Below, one piece after another: positions 22,610 through 33,760 of a stretch of DNA of 64,000 bases. The notes beneath the pieces were generated by a model that ran no database searches, had not been told where the DNA came from, and saw only the letters and a list, made by a program, of their open reading frames with translations. Numbering within the stretch: position 1 is the stretch's first letter; the number at the start of each line of letters is the position of its first letter. This stretch comes from Riptortus pedestris (lineage: Eukaryota; Arthropoda; Insecta; Hemiptera; Alydidae): assembly GCA_019009955.1 (NCBI GenBank), contig CM032228.1, forward strand, positions 4,897,001 through 4,961,000, given 5' to 3'. The position numbers and the translations under genes were made by a program.

Positions 22610-23080
22610 ATGAATTTTCGATGCCCCAGCCTTCTATTCTATTTGAGGCTCCTTTTCGTCATCTACTACGTTGGATCGAAGTACATTTGAGGAAAGTTTT
22701 CAAAAATTGCGTCACGAGTAAGTACAACCTCAATAGCTGCTTCCCTTAAGTGGAATCTCAATACTCATCATAATCAATGATATAATTCATCATTAAGTAG
22801 CTTTAATAGGGACTGAATTATAAGTATGAGTTTTGTTTATGGCAAGACCATAATAGGCCCTAACTATTAAAAAGTCCGTCACGCAGGGGCTGCGTAAACT
22901 AAGCAGATTTCCCATGTGATGTTTTACAATAGAGTAATCTTCATACTGGTAACACAACACCACTGTGATTAAATACAAACGGTAATGAGAAATCTTTCAG
23001 TTAACTGAAATAAATTACCAATTGAAACGGCTTCTGAATTTTAAGAAACATTTATATTTTAATAACTCAAATTTTAGTAG
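22610..23080 (-). mobile_element. Two family A fragments
   Basis: A 5'-end fragment (22640-22755, with CTCAATAGCTGC) and a 3'-end fragment starting at GTCCGTCACGCAGGGGCTGC (22874). The latter is cut at about 23083, where R1-like LINE sequence begins. Confidence 0.6.
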
Positions 23081-23084
23081 TCCA

Positions 23085-23830
23085 AGAACTGAGCCGAACA
23101 GTTCAGTCTGAAGCAGCAAGAACTGTCGAAGTCGTTGAAAGGTGGTGTAGCAAGGTCAAAATGAAATTGGCACTCGACAAGACTGCGGCGCTAATCATGA
23201 GAAGTAAATTCGACAGGGCACATCCTCCTAAAGTAGCAGTCGGTGGATCTCAATTAATCTTTAATGATACGGTGACTTACTTGGGAGTAGCTCTGGGCTC
23301 AGGGATGGTTATAACACCGCACATCACGGCGTTGCAACCCAAGATAAATGACGTCATAATCATTGCGAGAAACACGTGGGGAATTACATTCCATGCATCA
23401 CAGCAGATCTATCACGCATGTGCATTTGCTGTGATCAATTATGCAGCACCTAGTTGGGGAGTGCTAGCGGAAAAGGGGCAAATGGCTGCTCTCTTGAGGT
23501 TACAAAGGACCTTAAACTTGAGAACCACTAAGGCTTACAGAACAATCTCAAGCGACGCACTTAATGTAATAGCAGGAACCCCACCCATCGATGTTCTTTG
23601 ACTAAGTAATGTGCTTATGTGGACAGTTCTAAAGGATAGGAACTGCCCAGTATAGCGGACCCAATTGACTTAAAATTAAAAGAAGCACTCCATGAGCTGG
23701 TCATAATGGAATGGGAGAGAAGATGGCAACAGACGGACGAAGGAGCTGTCACCAAAAGGTATTTGCCAACAATAAAGGCAAGGATTGACAGAGCATGGCT
23801 GAACCCAGGTTATGTTTGTGGTTGGGGTTC
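23085..23830 (+). mobile_element. R1-like LINE fragment: post-catalytic part of the reverse transcriptase ORF
   Basis: The frame from about 23090 to 23600 reads WCSKVKMKLALDKTAALIMR, then VTYLGVALGSGM, then AYRTISSDALNVIAGTPPID, the thumb and connection region typical of R1-clade ORF2. After a stop and frameshift it continues at 23706 with EWERRWQQTDEGAVTKRYLP and ARIDRAWLNPGY. The fingers, palm and C-terminal zinc motif are missing. It is a dead 5'- and 3'-truncated copy. Confidence 0.8.
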
Positions 23831-23994
23831 TGAAGCATATTCATATATCTTGATTTATGATAATATGTTGTGCTATTTCTGCAGTCATTATTTTGTTCTT
23901 CTTCAAGAGTAGCCTATAAAAGTCTCTTCGCGTTCAGTTGAATATGAACCTTAATGCCCACTTCAGCAATTTCAATATTCAAATATTGAAATTA

Positions 23995-24075
23995 AGAGGG
24001 AGGGAGGGAGGGAGTGGGAGGGAGGGAGGGAGGGAGGGAGAGAGTGAGCGAGAGGGAGGGAGAGGGGGGGGGAGG

Positions 24076-24106
<31 letters not shown>

Positions 24107-24122
24107 GGGGAGAGAAGAGAGA

Positions 24123-24190
<68 letters not shown>
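23995..24190. repeat. (GGGA)n/(GA)n purine microsatellite
   Basis: A G/A-only strand of nearly 200 bases passes from GGGA-type units into pure (GA)n. The long Arg/Glu and Leu/Ser frames across it are artefacts of the repeat. Confidence 0.95.
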
Positions 24191-24192
<2 letters not shown>

Positions 24193-24199
24193 CAACAGC

Positions 24200-25095
24200 A
24201 TACCCATAGCATAGAGTGGGTGCCTTGCTAAACAGGTCAGTGCCAAGGGGCGAGGCAGCCCCACCCCGGCTTTCATTGACAAGGCCCCCAGACCCCAAAT
24301 GTCACCCCTCCCGCTGCCTTCGGAAACCAGTAGTCACTCCCTACATTATAACCTCCCCAATACTATTTAGCCTTCACCTCCTATATAATTTAGGCCTTAT
24401 TTTCCGGAATAAAATGCCTGTAAAAGATCGAACGTGTTTGAATTGCTTGCCATTATAATCGTCCTCAGAAATCTCAACTGGGTAGGCTTTTCTCACGTTT
24501 CCTGTCGTTGGAAGACCAATAGTTACGAAACTAAAGTCTATCAACCTGCAGCGGTATATGTGATAACAATGCCTGATATCGCGTCCTCATAAATGACATG
24601 TATTATTATTTATTAACGTCCACTTTTCGCTACAATGGCTAATTGGGACGGGTTATCTACAGGTCACCACTTTTTTCTAGTCTGGCTTGGTCTAAGGATT
24701 TTATTTAATGAGTTCGTCGCTAAATAAATTCCTATTGGTCAGGCGAGAATGTAACTCGCCACTTTAGGTTTACCATGTATGATTCAGGCCTTACCTCACA
24801 TCTATATTATTTATTGACCCACTTTATGCTACAAGGGCTATTTGAGACGAGTTATCTACAGGTTCCCAACTATTCCTAATTAAAGTCGTATTGTACGTGT
24901 AGAAACCCTTAATAAGTTAAACCACTTCGAGTGATTCCTGCCAGCTTTTTTAACTAAGCCGACCCAAAAAGAATAATGGGACACATTGGTGTTTTAGTTC
25001 GAAGTCTGAAAATGTGTTAGTCAATATCTATCTTAATATTGGGCATTTAGTTAGTAATCAGAACTTGCGTTAATATCGGTTTATGCTTAAAGTTG
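24200..25095. other. Spacer holding two SINE copies, no gene
   Basis: SINE-derived sequence on the minus strand lies at about 24600-24800 (TGGCTAATTGGGACGGGTTA) and a shorter copy at 24806-24880. The rest shows no coding frame with a known domain. Confidence 0.5.
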
Positions 25096-25097
25096 TT

Positions 25098-25221
25098 TTT
25101 AGCATATTTCCCTTAAAGGAAATCAGCTATTGAGGTTGTACTCATGACGTAGTTTTCGAAATTTTTATTCGAATGTCCATCGATCCTAACTAGTAGATGA
25201 CTAAAATGATGTCTGTGGGGG
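25098..25221 (+). mobile_element. Family A 5' fragment
   Basis: AGCATATTTCCCTTAAAGGA, then CTATTGAGGTTGTACTCATG and the CATCGATCCTAACTAG block. It ends in AAATGATGTCTGTGGGGG (25204-25221), which recurs at 26570-26587. Confidence 0.6.
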
Positions 25222-26569
25222 CAGGTAGGTTACGGGTTTATGGGCGATCAACTACTAGGTTATTACGCCCTTGAACTCTTGATGTTTATGTTATGTATAT
25301 GTGGTAATTAGGGTAAGTGTGAAGTTGGATATATATTTTTTTTTTTTTTTTAAATCACTTTACTTAATGATTATATATATTTTAATAACTTAATCACATT
25401 ATTTAATGGCTATATTTTAATACTACCATAGTCTAACTAGCATATTTAACCAGTCTTAATGATTATATATATTTTAATAACTTAATCACTTTATTTTATA
25501 ATGGCTATATTTTAATACTACCATAGTCTAACTAGCATATTTAACCAGTCTTTTTTTCTCTTTTTTTTATATATAATACTATATACTTAATCACAATATT
25601 TTAATACTACCACAGTCTTCTAACTAACTAAGAATGTTATAAACTAACATATTTAACCATTTTTTTTAAGAATTTTATAAACTAAAATATTTAATCATGT
25701 AGGTCTCTTTTTATTTACATTTATTTCATACCTTCATTGTTTGGTGTTGTGTGTCATAGCATGTTGTAGAGGTTGGTGTCCTTTAATACTTTTACCATTT
25801 TGTCAATGGATTCAGGTGAGTCTTGCAGTGCCACAGTAATCGACCGGGGCACTTTGTAATTTTTGAAATGTCTTGTGAATTTTTGACAGTATTCTATTAT
25901 ATGTTGAATAGATAGACAGACATTGCAAATGTCTCAGATTGGCTGAGGTAGTTTCGTAATTAAATGTATATGAGTGAGATATGTGTGTCCAATTCTTCCC
26001 TTCTATTGCCTCTCTCTGAACTTAACCATGGCTTGACTGAGGTTTTTATACCTTTTAATTTGTTGGTCAGGGGTATCTCTTCCCACATCTCTTCCCAGTT
26101 CTTCCTTACTCTGTTTCTTAGCCAAACATTAAAATCCCTAGCTTCGTATATTTGTAGTGGAGAGGAATCCATATTTGCAGCTTCCTGGGCTGCAAGATCT
26201 GCTATGATATGCGCCGAAGTATACAAAAATATACGATCAAATTTACACAGATGGCTCCAAGACAAAATGATAATGTAGGGTTTGCAGTTGTCAAAAATGG
26301 GGAACCTAAGAAATACAAACTGCCACCATACTCATCGATATTCACAGCCAAACTACAGCCAATAGCTACTGCTCTTTACCTTGCTATCAACAGTCATGAA
26401 TCACATATTTTAATACGTTCGGACTCCATCTCTCTGCCTTAAAAAGTATAACAAGCTCCAATAAACCATCTACAACCATCAACAAAATCCACCATTACAT
26501 AGACATTTTAGCGACCCTCAATAAAACTATACGATTCCTCTGGACCCCTGGGCATTCAGGCATCCCAGG
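25222..26569 (-). mobile_element. Jockey-like LINE 3' end with inverted 5' segment (probable twin priming)
   Basis: The minus strand from about 26226 to 25740 encodes the C-terminus of a Jockey-type ORF2: IIADLAAQEAANMD, then WEEMWEEIPLTNKLKGIK, then a degenerate C-x-C/H zinc block (NVCLSIQHIIEYC). A T run at 25331-25350 is a poly(A) tail on that strand, with a 3' UTR between. From about 26226 rightwards the plus strand encodes the preceding part, an RNase H domain: IYTDGSKT, then FTAKLQPIATAL, ILIRSDS and LWTPGHSGIPGND. The plus part stops exactly where the minus part starts in the protein. The RNase H is broken: a frameshift after TDGSKT, Lys in place of the catalytic Glu, and a later stop. 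A near-identical 18-bp direct repeat flanks the whole (25204-25221 and 26570-26587). Confidence 0.7.
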
Positions 26570-26587
26570 AAATGATGTCCGTGGGGG

Positions 26588-27239
26588 TTATAAGGGAAGA
26601 AGAAATGAAAAATCGCGATCAAACAAAACAAACATTCAGCATCCAGCAGCTGAAGAGGAAACATCTAAGCCACCTTTGTTTTCCTGGGCAGTTGCTCTTT
26701 GTGCATTGTGCCCCCGCTGCAGTGACTCCTGGTGTAAGAAGAAGGTACCTGTGTTCTTCTACCCTGATCAACTGCCCTAACCGGATTCCCGGGAATCCAA
26801 GGGAATTGGTTATTGGTTGGGAGCAAAACCGGACCCTTAAGGCCAACCTGCAAAGTCAGGTGAGGACTGGCAGTCCCCCTCTCCTCTCTGAAAACTCTCT
26901 CCCTCCCGCGTCCACCGTAATGTCTGCGAACGGCCCTTCTCAGGACCAACCCGTGGACCACCAACCCCTCTCTTCTATCCCCCCTATTAAACCCCCCGAG
27001 AACCGGAGTCACCTTCTCCAAAAGGAAGGGGCGCAAGCCTCCTTAACAGGGAAGGAAGGACAAGACCGAACTAATAATAGACAGACTAGAGAAGAGACAT
27101 ATGGAACTATATCCAGACGGCCAGGCTAGTGCCCCGCCACCTGAGCAGTGTCTCCCCCTGCCACCTGCCTCAGATTTCCCTCCTCTCGTTACCCCCACCC
27201 CCTCCCACCCTTCTACGTCGGCCTAATCAGAGGCCATGA
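26588..27239 (+). other. Probable 5' part of a Jockey-like LINE
   Basis: A frame from 26572 to 27129 is rich in Pro, Ser, Gln and Arg after about residue 70 and has no recognised domain. It leads into the ORF1 remnant that begins near 27240. Confidence 0.35.
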
Positions 27240-28060
27240 ATGTGGTCTTTCACCCCTTACCCAAGCGAGGGCTTCATCCAAGTCGTCAACAAAAGGTCCA
27301 AGACGAATATCTCCCCTCCCTCCCAAACTCCCACCACCCCCACCACTACATCCATCTCCGTTACCCCTCTGTCCACCCTTCCAGCCGATCTTCCACCCCC
27401 CTCAACATCCAAACCCCCCTCTCCTCCTCCTATCATCCTCCAGAAGGCGATATACGGTGCTTCCGCTGTGTCGGTCCACCTAAGGCGTAACAACATCACC
27501 CAATTTTGGGTACAAACGACACAGCGGGACCTCCGTATACTCCCGACAACAAAAGTAGCCCACCAACAAATTATAAACCTATTCAATCACCACGAAGACA
27601 AGGTCCCTTTCCACACCTTCGCCCCCGGGGGGACAAAGCGCAACCCGAAATACATGATATTAGGCCTGGACAAAACACATCCAATTGATGATGTTCGAGC
27701 AGCCCAGAAGCATGACGATCTCATCAGCGTCATGCGCATGCGCAGAACTGCCCCGGACGGCACTGAGAGGGACATAGAGCCTATCCTGGCTACCTACAAG
27801 CCAGGATATAAGTATTATACGCACCTGGGTCAGATCAAGGATATACTTCACATAGCAATCTGAGTGAAGGAGTACATCCCTGAGAAGGAAGTACCCCAAT
27901 GTCACAGATGCTAGTTCGGCCACACCAAGGCCTATTGCTCACTCCCCCCCCCCCCAAGTGCGTGCGATGCTCAGGTGCAAACTTGGTCGCCGATTGCAAC
28001 CGTTCTCGCAACCCGCTGACTTGCGCCAAATGCGGGGAGGAGCTCATTCAGGAGCTGTTC
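27240..28060 (+). mobile_element. Jockey-like LINE ORF1 remnant with zinc knuckles
   Basis: The frame 27240-27863 opens with a Pro/Ser/Thr-rich head. It is followed by a region with ITQFWVQTTQRDLRILP, KVPFHTFAPGGTKRNPKYM, ILGLDKTHPIDDV and YKPGYKYYTHLGQIKDIL. This is the layout of the gag-like ORF1 of Jockey-type LINEs just before their zinc knuckles. Past a TGA stop, knuckles follow: CHRC then FGHTKAYC (with a TAG between), CVRCSGANLVADC and CAKCGE (about 27898-28040). The two stops and the missing downstream frame mark it as dead. Confidence 0.7.
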
Positions 28061-28183
28061 TTACCGTAAGCGAATCGTTCAGGCTTCCCAGGCTAGGTGC
28101 AAGGACCCCGGTCCCACCTACATCCCCGCTACTCCCCCCACCCACAATCTCTGGACTGATCGTCAATCCCACCCTACTCCCCC

Positions 28184-28470
28184 TTGTGGTGGAGGGTGCA
28201 GTACGTGCTTCTGCGACAGCTCCCACGTCGCTCTCTCTCCTATCTCAACCATCTACTTAATTCCTGCCTCCACCTCCGACATTTCCCCTCTATTTGGAAG
28301 CACGCCATTATCGTGCTTCTCCGCAAACCCAACAAGTCCGGTACCGCTCCCGAACATTACCGCCCCATAAGCCTTCTCCCTCATATCTCCAAGATACTGG
28401 AACGTATCATCCTCCAGTATTTTGTGGATTTCAGCTAGAAGGCCTCCCTTAACCCCAACAAGCATTGTGT
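28184..28470 (+). mobile_element. Jockey-like LINE reverse transcriptase, N-terminal fragment
   Basis: The plus frame reads FPSIWKHAIIVLLRKPNK, EHYRPISLLPHISKILERII and then a stop, the finger region of a Jockey-type reverse transcriptase. It breaks off near SLNPNKH at about 28465. The continuation of the same domain resumes at about 30196, so the 1.7 kb between looks like a later insertion. Confidence 0.75.
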
Positions 28471-28934
28471 AGACCAGAAAGGAGTGGAAACAGAACGGGG
28501 GCTCCTAGCCGCGAAGCTTTAATCTCCCGCACATATCGCACTTCCTATTTGGGAACACAGATAGGAATCGCCCACGCATGCCCGCGTACATACGTCCTCC
28601 TCGTATGTCACGAGCATGCGAGCGCTATCCTAGGGGAGGGCAGAGCCCACTACCTAGCTCCAGCACACGGACGACATGTACCAATTTACCTGGCCCGTCG
28701 CCTCCGTGCATCGAACACACGACCACTACGTCTATGACCGGCAGATGGAGGCAAGCCTCCACTCTGAACACCACCCAGCCCGTAGTTCATATTGAGTAAG
28801 CCGCAAGCGACTTACCCCATTGAGGCCAGAATGATCCCCAGCCCGGAACAGCAAAGCCGACTGAGGACCTACTGTTCCTACGGTTCCCCTACCCAAGGGC
28901 TACACAGGGGGGGGGGGGCTTCATGCTGCCCTAT
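28471..28934. other. Unassigned segment between LINE pieces
   Basis: GC-rich, with a G run at 28909-28918. Short frames carry no recognised domain. It could be the 3' untranslated part of the minus-strand R1-like element. Confidence 0.3.
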
Positions 28935-30195
28935 ACGTACAACATCCTTACATACCTCATTCTCACACAACATCCATTCCCATACACACTCAACACCCCA
29001 TTAAACACATTCACTGCTTTCTCACACACACGCCTCACATGCTCTCTCAACCCAATTCTCTCCTGCCACCACACTCCCAAGTAACGCACAACAGTCACAT
29101 ACTTCAACACTTTCTCACCCATTCGCTCTCTCGGACTCCTATTCACATTGAACCAACCTTTCATCAACATGCACACCGTTTTCCCCTCAGACAACCTCAT
29201 CTTTCTCTCACTCATTCGTTCATTCACCATTCTCAGCACCTCACTCGCTCCGTCCTCAATCGCCTTCCTCGAATTCCCATTCATCAAAATCATCCGCAAA
29301 CGCAACCATACACCATCCAGCCTCATTCACCATCCTCACACATCCATCAAACACAATCTTCCAATAATGCGGACCAAGCACACTCCCCTGAGGGCATCCC
29401 ATACTCACATCCTTTCGTACAACCCCAGGGTCCAATCGCATCTCAACCTTTCTCCCAGACAAATAATCTTTCATCAATTCATACAATTCTTTTCTCACAC
29501 CTCTTTCTCTCAACACACTCGGCCACCACACTCTATCAAATGCACCCACCACATCCAAGAACACACCCAACACATACTTACTTTCACTCCGCTCAACCTC
29601 ACGCCTGACATCCCTCATTGCATCCTCCGTACACCTCTCATTCATAAATCCATTCTGTCTCTCATGCACACTCTCACTAAACAACCACTCCAACTTGCAC
29701 GCAATCATTCTCTCAAAGACCTTCCCTAACATAGGCAGCAGCGTTATCGGCCTAAACGCACTCGGGTCATTCACACTCTTATCTTCACTCTTCAACAACG
29801 CTCTCACACGCCCCCACTTCCATCTATCCGGAAACACAGGATACTTCACGCACACACCATACATACACGCTCTTCAACTCACACCACTCCTCTTTCAGCA
29901 TCTCCACACATAATCCATCCCATCCAGGCGCCTTCCCATTCTTACTCTTCCTCACAACCTCTCGCACCTCATCCTCACTCACATTCCATCTCTCTCCAAA
30001 CTCAGGCACATACCTCCCATTCGCTCTCCTTACACCCTTCTGACTCTCACTCCCATTCACTCTGCAGTCATTCGGTATCAAACGATCCAGCAACCTCCTT
30101 CCACTCTCTTCCCAATCACTCACACCTTCATTCTCACCAATCATACCCATCACTCTCTCAAGCTTCCACTTCCCCAAAGACAGCTTGTAGGCCAA
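28935..30195 (-). mobile_element. R1-like LINE reverse transcriptase, nested in the Jockey-like element
   Basis: The minus strand carries, in order, KSKNGKAPGWDGLC (about 29960), FRPITLLPMLGKVFERMI (about 29750), motif A VFLDVVGAFDRVWW (about 29510-29558), motif B GCPQGSVLGP (about 29370-29399) and motif C AFADD (about 29283-29297). After a frameshift come MRLSEGKTVCMLMKG and VRYLGVWWQERIG (down to about 28935). The catalytic Asp residues of motifs A and C survive, but the frameshift just after motif C disables it. The strand bias is strong: the plus strand is A/C/T-rich with very few G. The endonuclease and C-terminal zinc motif are missing. Confidence 0.8.
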
Positions 30196-31264
30196 GTTCC
30201 AACGAGCTGTCTGGTTTCCGTCCCCCTAGCACTCCACCCCCTAGCCCGAATCCACACCAACACCTGCTCCAACATCCGCAGAAACGTCGCCACGGCCATG
30301 ATTTCTATTGACTGAGCTCAGGCTTTTGATTCCGTTGACCACGCCCAACTCCTCAACACCCTCAGTAAGCATGGCTGTCCCAGCCAACTCCTCGCCATGC
30401 TACGTTCCTTCCTACACGGCCGAACCTTTCAAGTAAGGGTCGGAGAATCCTTATCCTCATCCTACCCTCTCCGAGTGGGAGTGCCTCAGGGTTCTCCCCT
30501 CTCTCCTTATTCACTGCATACACCGCCCAGGTGGTCAGTCAACGGTTCCACAACACGGAGGTAGTAGCATACGCAGATGACGTGGCGATCGTTAGCACCT
30601 CCCTCAATCCTACCCTCGCCCTCCGTTTGGCAGAACTAGCCTGCCAAACGGTGTCCGACGAACTAAGGAAAATCAACATCCACGTGAATCCCAGGAAGAC
30701 AGATGCCCTGGTTTTCTCGTACGAAAAACAAAACGCCCCCATCCCAGAATCCTTCCGGCCCGACGACGCCACCCTCCCCATCCCTCACCCCATCTGCTAC
30801 CTAGGAGTCCACCTAGATAGACACCTTCTCCACTCATATCCTTAACACCATAAAATCCGCCAAGTGCCGCTCCCTAAATTACAACTCACCTCTCCCGTCC
30901 TCAGCCTCCGCCTAAAACTCCTTATCCTTAAAGGCGTAATCCAACCTGCCCTCCTATATGGATCCCCTGTCCTCAGATACCTCACCAAATCCTCCCTCTC
31001 CAACCTCTAATCCTACCAAAACGGACTCGTCCGTAAAATTGTCCGGCACACCTCTCTCCAAAGAGCCCCCAACCGGATAATTCATCCTACCCTACAACTC
31101 GAACCCATTTCCCAAACCATTTCTCGCCGTCACATTAAATTCTACGACTCCCTCCAATATATGGACAATCCCCTGTATTCCTCCCTCCAACCCCCTCCTC
31201 AGCCGGTATGTTGGCGGAAGGCAGTCGAAGATGTCGAACCCCTAGTCGACGTTACCGGCTGTTG
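30196..31264 (+). mobile_element. Jockey-like LINE reverse transcriptase, second part
   Basis: The plus strand continues the Jockey-type domain: NELSGFRP (about 30200), motif A SID-stop-AQAFDSVDHAQLL (about 30300-30360), LHGRTFQVRVGESL, motif B GVPQGSPLSP (about 30479-30510), a frameshift, and motif C VVAYADDVAIVS (about 30561-30597). Then come VNPRKTDALVFSYEK, CYLGVHLDRHL and, in another frame, KGVIQPALLYGSPVLRYL and NGLVRKIVRHTSLQRAPN. At least one stop and several frameshifts break it. It ends in a stop near 31262. Confidence 0.8.
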
Positions 31265-31826
31265 AGTCCTCACGACACTGCTCGGGAACGGGAGCACTAA
31301 CCACAAATTAAGCATCTTCACAACCATCAATTATGGCCGTCTAGCTTAGGTTAGGTTAGGGGTGGTTAGTTTAGTTTTATATTTATTATTAGTTAGGGTA
31401 GTTTAGTTTAGCTAGCTTAGTTTAGATGTAAGCATATTCGGCGTCCTTTCCTTCCCTCACTCACAGCGACCGCTTTGGGCCAGTGTCGGCTTGCGGTGAC
31501 TCTATTCTTAGGTTAGGTTTACTCTTTTATCTATAATTCTTTCTTCTTTTCTTTCTTAGCTCCTCTTCTACTATCCCTATCCTCTCTTCTTTCGTTTTCT
31601 CCTATCCTCACAACCCTCCCGGCACCGCCAGACGCCGGTTAACCCACAACCCTAGATCTATTTTACCTCCACACCAATTCACAACACCCCCTTAAAATAA
31701 AACATCAGAGTGTTCAGTAGAAGGGGAACTGTCGGGACAACCACGGCAGGTCACAACTGTCTCCCAACCAACATCTGATTACCCCTGGATCTCTGGTAAA
31801 AAAAAAAATAATAATAATAAAAAACG
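31265..31826 (+). mobile_element. 3' UTR and A-rich tail of the Jockey-like LINE
   Basis: Non-coding sequence leads to GGTAAAAAAAAAAATAATAA at about 31796-31815, an A-rich 3' end as expected of a Jockey-type retroposon. It includes TTAGGTTAGGTTAGG near 31347, which happens to resemble the insect telomere repeat. Confidence 0.65.
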
Positions 31827-32484
31827 CGATATTTTGTTCCCTGTTGGTTTTTCGACAATATGTACATCAAAGAAGTGGGTTATTTTGTTATTAAAAGCAA
31901 CTTTTTTTGTATAACGAAGTAGAAACGAGATATACTCAAAATACTACAACTTGGGAGTTACCAATTTTATTAGTATTCATTAAATTTCTATTCAAATAGG
32001 GTTATAATTACAAATCAGGTCATGTTTTTCGACTAGATGTTTGTTTGTTTGATTTTGGGCCATCAATGCCCAACACTCTTCAGACCGTATTTGAGTGCCC
32101 CAATCATGGGAAGTCGCAGGCACACGCAGGCCAGGCCGAAACATTGGGAAAAATGGGAAGGAATGGGGATTTGAAATAAAAAATATAAAGTTAAAAAAGA
32201 AATTATTATTCTTTCTTTTTTTTTAGCTCTATATTTTTTATTTCAAATCCCCCTTCCTTCCCATTTTTCCAATTTTTTTTTTATTAATTTATTTTCAAGA
32301 GGAAATAACGTTGTTATTTATATCGCTATTCATTTTCAATAGAAATGTAAACTATAAGAGGATTTCTAATTTTAGAATATATTATTCAAACAAAGTCATG
32401 CTGAATTTGAACAACACAAACACCGATGAACATCCGGTGGAAGCACTTAATATCTCCTAAGAAGAGCCAAATTTCATTCACCTC
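31827..32484. other. Gene-free AT-rich spacer
   Basis: Contains T-rich and A-rich runs (for example 32212-32225 and 32271-32283) and no recognisable frame. The block AAATCCCCxTTCCTTCCCAT near 32238 is an inverted partner of GGGAAGGAATGGGGATTTGA near 32155, giving a possible 60-bp hairpin. Confidence 0.35.
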
Positions 32485-32835
32485 GTGAAGGCAGGAGCCA
32501 AGAACTGGGTGGACAAAACATTTCTTCAAAACCGTGGAGGCAAGATTAGTCAAGGACTGGCTAGAGCCCGACCATTGGACCACTCAGTTCCTCTCAGGTC
32601 ATGGCAACTTTGCCGCATATTTTTATAAATTTAAAAAGAAAAGGAGCCCATTGTGTCCCTGTGGGGATGCAGAAGAAACAGCCGCGCCTGAGATGTGTCC
32701 GTTACGGCTCAGCTCGTCGTCTCGAGATTTGCAGTTAAGAACTGAATCCAGAAGAGAATCCTAGTCCTATAACTGTCAGTATAATAAATGGTAATGACTC
32801 ACCGGGTAGGCTACCAATAAAAAAAAATAAAAAAA
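32485..32835 (+). mobile_element. R1-like LINE 3' end with C-terminal zinc motif and A-rich tail
   Basis: The frame 32534-32764 reads WLEPDHWTTQFLSGHGNFAA, YFYKFKKKRSPLCPCGDAEE and then a degenerate MCP, the C-terminal CxC-type zinc motif of R1-clade ORF2. The tail AATAAAAAAAAATAAAAAAA at 32814-32833 closes the element. The 5' part is missing. Confidence 0.75.
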
Positions 32836-33760
32836 TGAGGGCCTACCAGTTGATGGTCGACTGGACAGTGATAGGCAATCATATAAGTGTGAGTACTGCG
32901 AGCGGTGGTTCACAACCAAGAGAGGAAGAGGACGCCATACGAAATGTACCCACCCCAGAGAGTTCAATGATGCTTTGGTCCTTGGTAGAATGCGGGCAAG
33001 ATGAGACACCGAACATCTTCTGGTTTAGCATTGCATTAGCGTAGACTGAGGTAGGAAGGTTATGCAGGTACATTGTTCGAACTACTAGCTGAATTGGTGC
33101 CTGGGGGGAGGGGGGTGTTTCCCCTCCGATAGAGAAATTCACGGGGCGTCGACTATGGGAGGACCCAGGTCAGTTTTCTTTTGGGTACTGTCAGACTGTC
33201 GTTTATTGTTTATGCTGACGAACTCATTCTTCAGAAGAAGGTCTCAACGTGTGCCTGAAACAGCTGGAAAGTGCGCTTCGGAAATTTGGTTTGGAGCAAA
33301 ACCCAGAAAAGCGTATAGGTTGGAGATAAAGTCCTCGTGCGACGTACGGTGGTCAAGGTTTGCCCGGTATCAGGCCATAGTGTTTTCGAACATCCAGTCC
33401 GGGTCCTGGGGGTTGGCGATGTTTGGGTGTACCTTCACGTCCCGTTTTCCCATCATGGTGAGGAGCCTTTGTGCCTAACTGGGCGGATGTCGTATCATGA
33501 GATGGGCTGGGAGTGAGTCAAGCTACACTGGAGTGGATCACCATCAAAGTGCTCAGTGGAACCTGGTTCGTGTGGGCCAAGTTCAGTACATTTCCTCAAG
33601 ACAGCTGGCAGAATCAGAGAAGGCGTTGGACAGGCTCGGGGAGTCTGATGGAAGGGTCCTGTTATACAAGCTGAACTTATGTCTGGAAGTAAACTGTGAA
33701 ATGACCCATTGGTCTAGAAGTTATTTACTTATGTTTATTAATTAGTTTAATTATGTTTTC
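32836..33760 (+). mobile_element. R2-like LINE remnant: N-terminal zinc finger joined to reverse transcriptase tail
   Basis: At 32888-32953 the plus strand encodes a C-x2-C-x12-H-x4-H finger (CEYCERWFTTKRGRG, then RHTKCTHPREFND), the hallmark N-terminal finger of R2-clade proteins. Only about 230 bp later the strand encodes a motif C-like VYADELILQKK (about 33200), then GLNVCLKQLESALRKFG and LEQNPEK (about 33243-33312), the start of the thumb. Most of the protein between the finger and motif C is deleted. Catalytic Asp-Asp is Asp-Glu here. Later frames (RALDRLGESDG and similar) are unassigned. It directly follows the A-rich tail of the R1-like fragment. Confidence 0.65.

Noticed and set aside
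23938..24298. Arg/Glu- and Leu/Ser-repeat frames
   Set aside because: Translation of the GA microsatellite.
29039..29729. Two overlapping plus-strand frames of 189 and 193 aa rich in His/Ser/Thr
   Set aside because: Antisense of the R1-like reverse transcriptase on the minus strand, open because the plus strand is poor in G.
31340..31360. TTAGG-like telomere repeat
   Set aside because: Only about three units, inside the 3' UTR of a LINE; not a telomere.
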